From NCBI GenBank assembly GCA_012523605.1, contig JAAYTY010000225.1:1-10788 (forward strand): a DNA stretch of 10,788 bases, read 5' to 3'. The translations under genes were made by a program, and so were the position numbers. Below the pieces are notes generated by a model, which saw only the letters and a list, made by a program, of their open reading frames with translations, searched no databases and was not told the origin of the DNA. The stretch comes from Candidatus Fermentibacterota bacterium. GTDB lineage: Bacteria > Fermentibacterota > Fermentibacteria > Fermentibacterales > Fermentibacteraceae. Positions 1 through 6,154 of this stretch are shown in pieces. Each line of letters begins with the position of its first letter. Position 1 is the first letter of the stretch.

Positions 1-787
1 CCACGCCTCCCCGTGTATCGAACAAGACACGCTCGGGGCACTGCGGCAGGAGATCCGCCGACCTCTGGAAAGCCATGGAAATCCCTTTTTCGATCTGCGC
101 CGCATACACCGATCCGTCGCCGGTCATGGGGAGCAGCACGGCGATGTAGGCTCTCTCAGGCGGGATCATGGAGTCGGAAGGGCTCATCCTGTCCAAGAAC
201 CCCGGGTACAGCCTGTCCAACTCCGAACGGACCAGAAGAGCGCGGTCCGCGTCGCCTTCGGACATCCTCCGCCTGTAGATCTCGAAGAGCACATAGGGCT
301 CCAGCCAGTCCTGCCTCCGCAGGTCGGGGAGGCTCCTGGAAGGAATCGAGACGAGGCACGAGGCGGCCAGATCCCGGGCGCGATCGGCATCGCTCTCCGA
401 GAGCCATTCCGGGTCTATCGAGCCGAGCGCCTGGAGGCAGTTGGAATGCCTTCCCAGGGACTCCTCCAGCTCGGCCGCCAGGAGCCCGGCCCTGCCTTTG
501 ACGGATCCTTCGCCCGCGGAGCGGAGGATCCCCGTCGCCTCCTGGACGGCTTCCGAAGTCCTTCCCAAACCGGCCAGGGCCTCGGCCCGGGCCAGGAGCC
601 ACTCAGGCATCATCGGATCCGAAGGAGACTCCGATACGGCATCCTCGATGATCGCCAGAGCCTCTTCGAAGTCCCCCCGGGCGATCGCGGCGCGTGCTGC
701 AGCGCCGGGTCCGCCGCCGCCCTCCCGCACGGATGTCGTGCAGGAGGTCGTGGAGACCAGGAACACCAGCAGAAACATCTTCTTCAT
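1..787 (-). CDS. TPR plus periplasmic-binding-protein-like (LpoA-like) envelope protein, C-terminus cut by the window edge
   Basis: An uninterrupted minus-strand frame runs from ATG at 787 off the left edge (262 codons seen). The N-terminus (MKKMFLLVFLVSTTSC) is a basic, hydrophobic signal peptide ending at Cys16, probably a lipoprotein, although TTS before the Cys is a poor lipobox. Residues about 25-205 are Ala/Glu/Leu-rich helical pairs of TPR type (for example RGDFEEALAIIEDAV, then LARAEALAGLGRTSEA). At residue 214 begins YIAVLLPMTGDGSVYAAQIEKG, the opening strand and loop of type-I periplasmic binding folds (Peripla_BP_6 / Leu-Ile-Val-binding family). TPR followed by this fold is the layout of LpoA/LppC-type penicillin-binding-protein activators, so a role in envelope or peptidoglycan assembly is possible. 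A solute-binding receptor is the alternative. A weak GGAGG lies 12 nt upstream of 787; the ATG at 778 is the other start. The architecture is clear, the function inferred. Confidence 0.8.
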   Translation of the reverse strand, partial: MKKMFLLVFLVSTTSCTTSVREGGGGPGAAARAAIARGDFEEALAIIEDAVSESPSDPMMPEWLLARAEALAGLGRTSEAVQEATGILRSAGEGSVKGRAGLLAAELEESLGRHSNCLQALGSIDPEWLSESDADRARDLAASCLVSIPSRSLPDLRRQDWLEPYVLFEIYRRRMSEGDADRALLVRSELDRLYPGFLDRMSPSDSMIPPERAYIAVLLPMTGDGSVYAAQIEKGISMAFQRSADLLPQCPERVLFDTRGGV

Positions 788-873
788 CGGCAGAGACGCC
801 CTCCGGGTTTTCCAGATCCGCCCGCGGGAATATTGCCCGCCGAAAGCTCGAAGCCCACGAGTCCCGACAAGGA

Positions 874-899
874 AGAGGGCCCGGTCGCCCGGGCCCTCT
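874..899 (-). terminator. Strong GC hairpin after the PpiC-like gene, probable intrinsic terminator
   Basis: A perfect 11-bp inverted repeat (AGAGGGCCCGG / CCGGGCCCTCT) with a TCGC tetraloop lies 33 bp past the stop codon at 933. It sits between that gene and the next minus-strand gene starting at 787. The downstream side reads TCCTTGTC, so the U-tract is weak. A terminator is the natural reading; an mRNA-stabilising hairpin is the alternative. Confidence 0.6.
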
Positions 900-932
900 G
901 CGCTGATCGAGCCCCGTCGGGCCGCAACCGGC

Positions 933-2132
933 CTACTCTGTGGGTATCAGGCTGTCAATCGGGGTCTCCATGTTCTCGATCATCCACTGGGCGTCATCCG
1001 TCAGCTCGGAATCGGGGAATCTCTGAACCATCGCGCCGAAAGTCTCCCTGGCGCTGTCATAGTCGTGCAGGTATTCGGAATAAGTGAAACCGATCAGGAA
1101 CATCGCCTGATAGGCCCTGGGGTCGTCGGGGAAACGTTCGAGATAGAGCTGGAAGTACCTTATGGCGCGCTCCGGGGCCGTTTCCATGACGCTCTGCGCG
1201 AGCTGCATCAGGGAATCGGGAGGAACCTCCGGGCCCGGCAGGAACGCATCCTCGTTGACGGTCACCCCGTACTGCTCCCTGAGACCGGGGATTACCACGT
1301 CGCGGAAGTGGGTGTTGACCAGCCCGGGCTTGAGCATGTTCACGATCGACTCGCGGACCTCCTCGAAGGGCTTGGGGCCGGCTTCGGTTCTGTCCGTGAC
1401 TTCGAGGATGACCGATCCAATCTCGGTTTCGAACGGACCCACCAATCCTCCGACAGGGGCCTGGAACAGGGCCTGGGAGATTTCCTCCTGGCTGCCGAGA
1501 TAGGGCAGGGGGCTTGACTCCGCGACCCAGCCCAGGTCGCCGCCCAGTCCCCTGGTGGGCGCGTGATCGCTCAAACTGGCGGCGGTCGAGTCGAACCCGG
1601 CGCCGGAATCGAGCTCGGCCCGTACCTCCTCCATCTTCGCCGGATCCTCGCAGAGGATCATGGATGCCTTCACCTGCGCCGGCTGGTAATAGATGTCTCC
1701 CGAGTGCTCCTCGTAGTATGCGGCGACTTCCGAGTCGGGAACGGTCACTGCGTCGACCACCATCTTCTCGTAGTAGCTCTGGATGAGTGCGCGCTGGCGC
1801 GTGTATTCGACCTGCTGCATGGCGAGCTCGACCTGGGCTACGACGAAGGAGTCGTCCTCCAGCCCGGCGTCCTGGGCCGCCTGCAGAAGCAGCTCCCTCT
1901 CGATCAGATGGTCGAGGAGGGTCCTCTGCCCTTCGGGCGTTTCGAACGCGGCCCGCTGATACGGGGGGATCATCTGCAGTTCGTCGCGGAGGGTCTGCAT
2001 CGTGATCTCCACGTCGCCCACCGTGGCGAGGACCATAGTCGTGTCCGCGGATCCGTTTGCGGTGCGGGCGGATCTGCAGCCCGCCGCGCCGACAACGAGA
2101 AGGAAAGCTGCAAGAACCGTAAGCATCCTCAT
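933..2132 (-). CDS. PpiC/SurA-like parvulin-domain lipoprotein with C-terminal TPR
   Basis: A 399-residue exported lipoprotein related to SurA/PrsA/PpiC folding factors. Start ATG 2132 is preferred over an in-frame ATG at 2177: GGAGGAG lies 7 nt upstream of 2132, and the protein then begins directly with a signal peptide ending in a lipobox (GAAGC, Cys19). Residues about 33-150 resemble the SurA N-terminal helical chaperone domain (VGDVEITMQTLRDEL, LLDHLIERELLLQAA). About 150-260 is the rotamase domain, recognisable by GGDLGWV and the closing VGPFETEIG...ILEV. Residues about 315-390 carry TPR-like helices (ERAIRYFQLYLERFPDDPRA). The usual HIL and GYHII histidines are replaced (ASMIL; GSVILEV), so isomerase activity is doubtful and a chaperone or outer-membrane assembly role is more likely. 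It lies 37 bp downstream of rpoZ in the same direction, probably co-transcribed. Confidence 0.88.
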   Translation of the reverse strand: MRMLTVLAAFLLVVGAAGCRSARTANGSADTTMVLATVGDVEITMQTLRDELQMIPPYQRAAFETPEGQRTLLDHLIERELLLQAAQDAGLEDDSFVVAQVELAMQQVEYTRQRALIQSYYEKMVVDAVTVPDSEVAAYYEEHSGDIYYQPAQVKASMILCEDPAKMEEVRAELDSGAGFDSTAASLSDHAPTRGLGGDLGWVAESSPLPYLGSQEEISQALFQAPVGGLVGPFETEIGSVILEVTDRTEAGPKPFEEVRESIVNMLKPGLVNTHFRDVVIPGLREQYGVTVNEDAFLPGPEVPPDSLMQLAQSVMETAPERAIRYFQLYLERFPDDPRAYQAMFLIGFTYSEYLHDYDSARETFGAMVQRFPDSELTDDAQWMIENMETPIDSLIPTE

Positions 2133-2169
2133 CGATTCACTCCTCCGCGTTTCTCTGCCTGTCTCCGTG

Positions 2170-2385
2170 TCAGGCATCCTTCTGCTCCGGAAGCCTGTAT
2201 CTGATGAGTCCTCTGGCTATCTCTTCCAGGGCCGTCTCGATGGGCCTGTCGGCCTGGGGCGAGTCCACGACGGCCGGTGCGCCGTTCTTGATGTGCTTGA
2301 CCCGCTTCGCGGCTGCATTCGCCAGCAGGTACTGGTTCCTGCTGGAAGACGCGCTCTCCTCGACGTCGAAGAAGCTCCTCATCAC
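2170..2385 (-). CDS. rpoZ: RNA polymerase omega subunit
   Basis: A 71-residue protein with the Rpb6/omega signature: NQYLLANAAAKRVKHI, then a short variable loop, then RPIETALEEIARGLIRY. Omega binds the beta-prime C-terminus and helps assemble core RNA polymerase; in many bacteria it also forms part of a ppGpp site. Its length is near the usual 65-100 residues. The first codon is GTG at 2385 with AAGGA 8 nt upstream; ATG at 2382 is the alternative and differs by one residue. The gene follows an unknown membrane-anchored protein after 114 bp and precedes the PpiC-like lipoprotein. The classical gmk neighbour is not in this window. Confidence 0.92.
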   Translation of the reverse strand: MMRSFFDVEESASSSRNQYLLANAAAKRVKHIKNGAPAVVDSPQADRPIETALEEIARGLIRYRLPEQKDA

Positions 2386-2445
2386 TTCGTTTTTCCTTCC
2401 TCGGCGGCAGGGGATGCGGCTGCGGCAAGTGAAATTTCTACCCCG

Positions 2446-2459
2446 CAGGGGTTCCCCTG
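2446..2459. promoter_or_regulatory. 14-bp perfect dyad upstream of rpoZ
   Basis: CAGGGGTTCCCCTG is an exact inverted repeat (6-bp arms, 2-bp centre) about 60 bp upstream of rpoZ. It is followed at 2456-2476 by a near-perfect tandem repeat, CCTGGTTCCAG then CCTGTTCCAG. It could be an operator or an RNA element. No regulator can be named and the GC-rich context raises the chance of coincidence. Confidence 0.25.
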
Positions 2460-2479
2460 GTTCCAGCCTGTTCCAGAAC

Positions 2480-2500
2480 GCCGGCCGTGCGGAGGCCGGC
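2480..2500 (-). terminator. Hairpin touching the stop codon of the gene upstream of rpoZ
   Basis: GCCGGCC and GGCCGGC form a 7-bp stem around a 7-nt loop, starting at the last base of the TAG stop at 2500-2502. No U-run follows, so it may be a weak terminator, an attenuator before rpoZ, or an mRNA-stabilising stem. Confidence 0.3.
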
Positions 2501-3447
2501 TACCGGGTCTCTGACAGGTCGAGGGTCTGGAGGAAGTCCCAGGTCTTCTGGTCGAGGAGATCGACCTCCCTCTCGTCAGTCCTCAGTGTTCCAAGATCGG
2601 AGACATCCCAGTAGCGCACCACCATCAGCCGGTCGTTGTCGCCGGAGCCGGCTCCCTCTGCCCTGCTGGGAAAGCGCAGGGGATGCCGGTAGAAGATCTC
2701 CACCCGCGAGGTCTCGGGGTCGGACGTGACATATCCTACGAACTTCCATGTCTGGACGACGACCGAGTCGCCCCTCGCCCTTCCCCTCCTGCCGGGATTC
2801 TGGTAGAAGACATAGGCGGTGTCCGGGACTGTTTCGAAAACGTATTCTCCGCCGAGAGGATCCACCATCTCGTCGAGATTGAGGCCGAGTTCCACCGGAT
2901 CGACGGGGCGGAGAACAGAGGGATACCTGTTCCCGAGATATGCGGCCTCCTCCTCGGACACCCTGACGAGGTTCGACCTCGAGGCGTCGGTCCGGCGCAT
3001 CTCGGCGTATTCCAGGAAGGCCATTCTCCTGAAGGTGTCTGCCCAGTCGGACTCCACGAACAGCGAGTCGGGGAAATCCTTTTCGATGAAGCCTCCAACA
3101 ATCCCGCCGTGTCTCTCCAGGTTGTTGCAGGAGATAGCGAACTGGCTTCCGAGGGCGAGCTTCGGATCGTAGAAGTACATCGAATCGGTTATCCCCTGCG
3201 CCCAGATCAACGGGCAGGTTGCCACGCTCTCGGGAAGCCCGGCGAACTCGAGGAGCGCAGGCAGGTCCGGCGCGATGGAGCCGTCGTTCTGGTACATGTA
3301 GTTGATGTCCGCCCACGCAAGCGTCTCCATGTGGGCCCTGCAGAGGTCCCTGGGGATCCTGTGAGACTGCACCCTGTCGTAGATCCTGAAGACGAGCAGG
3401 GCGGCAAGAATGACGATCAGGACCCTTACCAGGAGCTTGCCTCTCAT
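2500..3447 (-). CDS. Membrane-anchored protein of unknown function, pseudopilin-like layout
   Basis: I do not recognise this 315-residue protein as a named family. Residues 5-20 form one hydrophobic segment after a short basic start (MRGKLLVRVL), and the rest looks extracytoplasmic. The first half reads like the globular part of type II secretion pseudopilin-like proteins: a helix with DINYMYQNDGSIAPDLPALL, then a CP at residues 78-79 followed by aromatic strands, then SCNNLERHGGIVGG around residue 107. A second stretch, DPLGGEYVFETVPDTAYVF, resembles the CPxxGxxY turn of such proteins without its Cys, which suggests a duplication or a second related unit. No prepilin peptidase site (G-FTLIE type) is present, so it would remain a simple membrane-anchored protein. 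GGAGG lies 10 nt before ATG 3447. It is the first gene of the unit containing rpoZ, with a promoter at 3503-3532. The reading frame is certain, the role unknown. Confidence 0.8.
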   Translation of the reverse strand: MRGKLLVRVLIVILAALLVFRIYDRVQSHRIPRDLCRAHMETLAWADINYMYQNDGSIAPDLPALLEFAGLPESVATCPLIWAQGITDSMYFYDPKLALGSQFAISCNNLERHGGIVGGFIEKDFPDSLFVESDWADTFRRMAFLEYAEMRRTDASRSNLVRVSEEEAAYLGNRYPSVLRPVDPVELGLNLDEMVDPLGGEYVFETVPDTAYVFYQNPGRRGRARGDSVVVQTWKFVGYVTSDPETSRVEIFYRHPLRFPSRAEGAGSGDNDRLMVVRYWDVSDLGTLRTDEREVDLLDQKTWDFLQTLDLSETR

Positions 3448-3502
3448 GTCGGATTTCCCTCCAAGGCGCAGACCTGATGAGTGGTTGCGGAATGTTTCGA
3501 GG

Positions 3503-3532
3503 AATCTATTGGCGACCCTTCGCGCCTGTCAA
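3503..3532 (-). promoter_or_regulatory. Sigma70-type promoter for the unknown gene - rpoZ - ppiC unit
   Basis: On the minus strand a perfect -35 TTGACA (3527-3532) is followed after 18 bp by TAGATT (3503-3508, four of six matches to TATAAT). This lies 56 bp before the ATG at 3447, in the only sizeable gap (3448-3607) between the YbbR gene and this unit. The rest of the gap shows no gene and no convincing terminator. Confidence 0.55.
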
Positions 3533-3607
3533 GCAACCGGCCGTATCCGGACGGGTCGGGGACGGTTCGCGGCGGTCATGCGGAATAAGGGGACGGGCCC
3601 GGGAGCA

Positions 3608-4300
3608 TCACAGATCCGTGAACTCGAGCAGAGGAGGAGGAGGGGTCAGTGCCGCCCCGACCTCCCCCGGAATGCTGCCCGAGAAGGCGTCGCACGGAGC
3701 AAGGCTCACGGTCTGCAGAGGCTGGCCGGGAAGCACCTCTAGCGTCCTTGCGCTGTCGGCCAGGGCTATGGCGCCGGCCGGGCCGGTGACCTCGACACTG
3801 CCGGGCTCCGATACCGCCCAGAAATACCTCGCCGGAACGCCGCCGGCCGCCATCACCTTGACCGGGAGGGTGTCCGTCCCGATCCTGTCAATGGTGCAGA
3901 CGATGGTCGGCGGATCGAAGGCGGCTTCGGCCGGGGGGGAGAAGGGGCGTCCCCTCCATGCCATAAGATCCGGCGTGATGGTCATAGCCGAGGTAAGCGG
4001 GTACTCGCGGCGCGGGAGGCTGTCCATCCTGGCTCCGACCGCCACCGGGCAGCCGGATATCTGACCCGCCAGTATCGCCGCTCCGGATCCCGAGAAGATC
4101 ACGGTGACGCTTTCGGGATCGAGAGGTCCGGAGATGACGAGGCTGTCGGGGAGGTCCGGCGGCAGGACCGGCAGGCGCGTCTCCACCCTGAAAGTCCGGC
4201 TCTCGATGGCCACGATCCATATCGTCAGGGCGACCAGGATCGAAAGGCCTGTCGTCACCAGACCGCTGGGCATCCCGCGCGACCGGCCTCCTCCCGTCAC
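3608..4300 (-). CDS. YbbR-like domain membrane protein (CdaR-type)
   Basis: A 230-residue protein with one N-terminal transmembrane helix (VTTGLSILVALTIWIVAIES, residues about 15-34) and an exported remainder. YbbR signs are the TM-end motif IWIVAIESRTFRVETRLPV, strand pairs such as LVISGPLDPESVTVIFSG, and a second partial repeat beginning DTLPVKVMAAGGVPARYFW and continuing SVEVTGPAGAI. That gives about one and a half to two YbbR repeats, fewer than the four often seen in CdaR, the regulator of the diadenylate cyclase CdaA. No cdaA or glmM neighbour appears here, so a c-di-AMP role is unproven. The GTG start at 4300 overlaps the upstream stop by four bases (GTGA) and has GGAGG 4 nt before it, pointing to translational coupling. 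ATG 4273 is the alternative start. The frame extends upstream to 4642, but that part duplicates the DUF3467 gene out of frame. Confidence 0.78.
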   Translation of the reverse strand: MTGGGRSRGMPSGLVTTGLSILVALTIWIVAIESRTFRVETRLPVLPPDLPDSLVISGPLDPESVTVIFSGSGAAILAGQISGCPVAVGARMDSLPRREYPLTSAMTITPDLMAWRGRPFSPPAEAAFDPPTIVCTIDRIGTDTLPVKVMAAGGVPARYFWAVSEPGSVEVTGPAGAIALADSARTLEVLPGQPLQTVSLAPCDAFSGSIPGEVGAALTPPPPLLEFTDL

Positions 4301-4605
4301 TGGTCCTCCGAGGCTCCGGGAGAAGGGTTCTGGAAGCCTATCGGGGCCTGCCCGTCGGCCTCCTCGAGCTTTCCGTACTTCTGCTCGTAGGCCCTTATCT
4401 GGCTCTCGAGAGCAGAGACGACAGACTTGATCCTCTGCGGGCTGACGATCACCCGGGCTTTGAGGCTCGCGTTCGGAACCCCGGGCATGACCCTCGCGAA
4501 GTCGAGCACGAACTCGGCCCTCGAGAACGTCACGATGGCCATGTTGCTGTACTCCCCGTCGGCATCCTCGGGTTTGACGTTGATTCGCGGCGGCGTTTTG
4601 AGCAT
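4297..4605 (-). CDS. DUF3467 family protein
   Basis: A 102-residue soluble protein matching the DUF3467 pattern: an N-terminal GEYSNMAIVTFSRAEFVLDFA strand region, a central pair of strands ending in ARVIVSPQRIKS, and a helix with SQIRAYEQKYGKLE. The family is widespread and small, with no established biochemical role. ATG 4605 is chosen over in-frame ATG 4662 because AGGAGGTG sits immediately upstream (5-nt spacer from AGGAGG) and homology starts at PRINVKPED. The stop overlaps the YbbR gene start, so the two proteins are made together. The C-terminal 15 residues are Pro/Ser-rich and probably disordered. Family confidence is high, function unknown. Confidence 0.85.
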   Translation of the reverse strand: MLKTPPRINVKPEDADGEYSNMAIVTFSRAEFVLDFARVMPGVPNASLKARVIVSPQRIKSVVSALESQIRAYEQKYGKLEEADGQAPIGFQNPSPGASEDQ

Positions 4606-4614
4606 CTTCACCTC

Positions 4615-4630
4615 CTGACATCTTCTGACA
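4615..4630. repeat. CTGACA direct repeat in the divergent intergenic region
   Basis: CTGACA-TCTT-CTGACA repeats with a 10-bp period, one helical turn, between the two divergent units and just upstream of the DUF3467 ribosome-binding site. Such spacing fits a protein-binding site but could be chance. Confidence 0.25.
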
Positions 4631-4633
4631 AGA

Positions 4634-4662
4634 CCTATGCACCCGCCGGTGCTTCCGGTCAA
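4634..4662 (-). promoter_or_regulatory. Candidate promoter for the DUF3467 - YbbR unit
   Basis: On the minus strand TTGACC (4657-4662, five of six matches) is followed after 17 bp by CATAGG (4634-4639, three of six). It ends about 29 bp before the ATG at 4605. The -10 is weak. The opposing plus-strand promoter for rfaE1 is less clear: CTGACA at 4615 with TATGCA at 4636, only 15 bp apart. Confidence 0.35.
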
Positions 4663-4682
4663 GACCGGGGAGGGCTTTTTTT
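4655..4682 (+). promoter_or_regulatory. rfaE1 leader: hairpin, Shine-Dalgarno and T-run up to a TTG start
   Basis: CCGGTCAAGACCGG (4655-4668) is an exact inverted repeat that would fold as a 5-bp stem with a CAAG loop. Its right arm runs into the ribosome-binding site GGGGAGG (4667-4673), which is 7 nt before the TTG start. Seven T residues (4676-4682) follow and include the first two bases of the TTG. Hairpin plus T-run looks terminator-like, but the gap between them is 7 nt. Here it supports the start choice and hints at control of initiation. Confidence 0.4.
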
Positions 4683-5673
4683 GGACTCGAGACTCGATGC
4701 CGCCGCTTCCGTCGGGGCTCTCGCCGGTCGCAGGATCCTCGTCGTGGGCGACCTCATTCTAGACCACTACCTCGAAGGGCTTGTGGAGAGGGTCTCACCC
4801 GAGGCTCCGGTGCCCGTCGTCACACTCTCCCGCGACGCCGAGAGAAGCCTTCCCGGGGGTGCGGCCAACGTCGCGATGAACATCAGATCGCTGGGAAGCC
4901 TCCCCGTCTCCGCCGGTCTGGTGGGGGACGACGAGCACGGGCGCCTGCTCAGATCCCTTCTCTCGGCCGCGGGAGCCGATGTCTCCTGCGTACTGACCGA
5001 CGCCGGCAGGCCCACCACGACCAAGACCAGAATCATGGCCCGGCATCAGCAGATACTGCGGATAGACAGGGAGGTCTCGGATCCCGCATCCCCCGGGGTC
5101 GCGGCGGAGCTGGAGAGGGCCGTCATGGGGGCTCTCGACTCGGTGGATGCCGTCGTCTTCGAGGACTACGACAAGGGGTGCATCCATCCGGGCCTCGTCG
5201 CCGAAGTGATCTCCGCCGCCGCCGCGCGCGGCATCCCTGTGGCCGTGGATCCGAAGTTCAGGAACTTCCGCGCCTACCGGGGATGCAGCCTCCTGAAGCC
5301 GAACAGGTCCGAGGCTTCGAGGTTCACGGGGATGGAAATCGGGGATTCGGCGCAGGCTTCCGGGGCCGCCGCGAAGATCCTCTCCGAAACCGGCTCCGAA
5401 GCGGTTCTGCTGACCCTCGGCGAGCAGGGAGCGGTGCTCGTCGAGAAGGGCGGGATCCCGATCCTGATTCCTGCCGCCGCCCGCAGGGTCTTCGACGTGT
5501 CAGGCGCCGGCGACACCGTCATATCCGTGATGGCTCTGGCCATCGCCGCGGGAATGCCCCTGCGCCTCGCCGCCCTGCTTGCCAACTACGCCGCCGCGGC
5601 CGTCTGCGCCGAGCCGGGCGTCTATGCGGTGAAGCCGGCCGACATCCTGCGGGAGATAGATGCCGGCGCCTGA
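4681..5673 (+). CDS. rfaE1: D-glycero-beta-D-manno-heptose-7-phosphate kinase
   Basis: A 330-residue PfkB/ribokinase-family sugar kinase equivalent to the N-terminal half of E. coli HldE (RfaE). It phosphorylates heptose-7-phosphate at C1 in cytosolic synthesis of ADP-heptose for LPS core. Signature 1 is GGAANVAMNIRSLG at residues 59-72; signature 2 is DVSGAGDT at 272-279 with Asp278 as catalytic base. VDPKFRNFRAYRG and LLKPNRSEA are typical of RfaE rather than of other PfkB kinases. The TTG start has GGGGAGG 7 nt upstream and no better start exists. Its last 14 bases overlap rfaE2, so the usual HldE fusion is split here into two coupled genes. It is the first gene of a three-gene envelope-sugar operon. 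Confidence 0.93.
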   Translation: MDSRLDAAASVGALAGRRILVVGDLILDHYLEGLVERVSPEAPVPVVTLSRDAERSLPGGAANVAMNIRSLGSLPVSAGLVGDDEHGRLLRSLLSAAGADVSCVLTDAGRPTTTKTRIMARHQQILRIDREVSDPASPGVAAELERAVMGALDSVDAVVFEDYDKGCIHPGLVAEVISAAAARGIPVAVDPKFRNFRAYRGCSLLKPNRSEASRFTGMEIGDSAQASGAAAKILSETGSEAVLLTLGEQGAVLVEKGGIPILIPAAARRVFDVSGAGDTVISVMALAIAAGMPLRLAALLANYAAAAVCAEPGVYAVKPADILREIDAGA

Positions 5674-6154
5674 TCCGGCTCCCGTTGTCCTCGACGGTGC
5701 GGCGGCCGCCGGGCTGGCCCGGGGAATGCTCCCTCCCGGCGGCAGGATGGTCTTCACGAACGGCTGCTTCGACATTCTCCACGCGGGCCACGTACACCTG
5801 CTCCGCGAGGCCAGGTCCATGGGCGACATCCTCGTCGTAGGCCTCAATTCCGACAGGTCGGTGAGGGAGCTGAAGGGGCCTGGCAGGCCTGTCAATCCAT
5901 TCATGCGCCGTGCCGAATGCCTCTCCGCGATAAGGTGGGTGGACCTCGTGGCGGGCTTCGACGAGCCGACGCCCATGGAACTCATCGAGATGATGAAGCC
6001 GGACGTACTGGTGAAGGGCGGCGACTACTCCGCGAACGAGATCGTGGGCGCAGATTTCGTCATCGCATCCGGCGGCTCGGTCAGGACGGTCCCGCTGATA
6101 CCCGGCCTCTCCACGACGGCCATCCTCGAAGACCGGACCACAGGGGGCAGATGA
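5660..6154 (+). CDS. rfaE2: D-glycero-beta-D-manno-heptose 1-phosphate adenylyltransferase
   Basis: A 164-residue cytidylyltransferase-fold enzyme equivalent to the C-terminal half of HldE; it activates heptose-1-phosphate with ATP to ADP-heptose. The nucleotide-binding motif FTNGCFDILHAGHVHLL is intact, with HAGH at 41-44. Family-typical GLNSDRSVRELKG, RPVNPFMRRAE, PDVLVKGGDYSANEIVGAD and PLIPGLSTTAI follow in order. A GGAG lies 4 nt before the ATG at 5660, inside the end of rfaE1 and overlapping it by 14 bp. The stop overlaps the next gene as ATGA. GmhA and GmhB, which complete the pathway, are not in the window. Confidence 0.93.
   Translation: MPAPDPAPVVLDGAAAAGLARGMLPPGGRMVFTNGCFDILHAGHVHLLREARSMGDILVVGLNSDRSVRELKGPGRPVNPFMRRAECLSAIRWVDLVAGFDEPTPMELIEMMKPDVLVKGGDYSANEIVGADFVIASGGSVRTVPLIPGLSTTAILEDRTTGGR

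Noticed and set aside
441..1517. Long plus-strand ORF of 358 codons opposite two minus-strand genes
   Set aside because: It is antisense to the LpoA-like and PpiC-like genes, both of which have clear domains, and it crosses their intergenic hairpin. Its composition is that of GC-rich antisense frames.
2129..2428. Second minus-strand ORF over rpoZ
   Set aside because: It is a shifted frame of rpoZ with no domain; the omega signature is in the frame ending at 2170.
4301..4642. Upstream extension of the YbbR frame to 4642
   Set aside because: The extension is Arg/Gln-rich sequence opposite in frame to the well-supported DUF3467 gene; the GTGA overlap gives a better start.
5917..6150. Upstream extension of the glycosyltransferase frame
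   Set aside because: This stretch is rfaE2 read in another frame; the ATGA overlap at 6151 and the hydrophobic N-terminus mark the real start.
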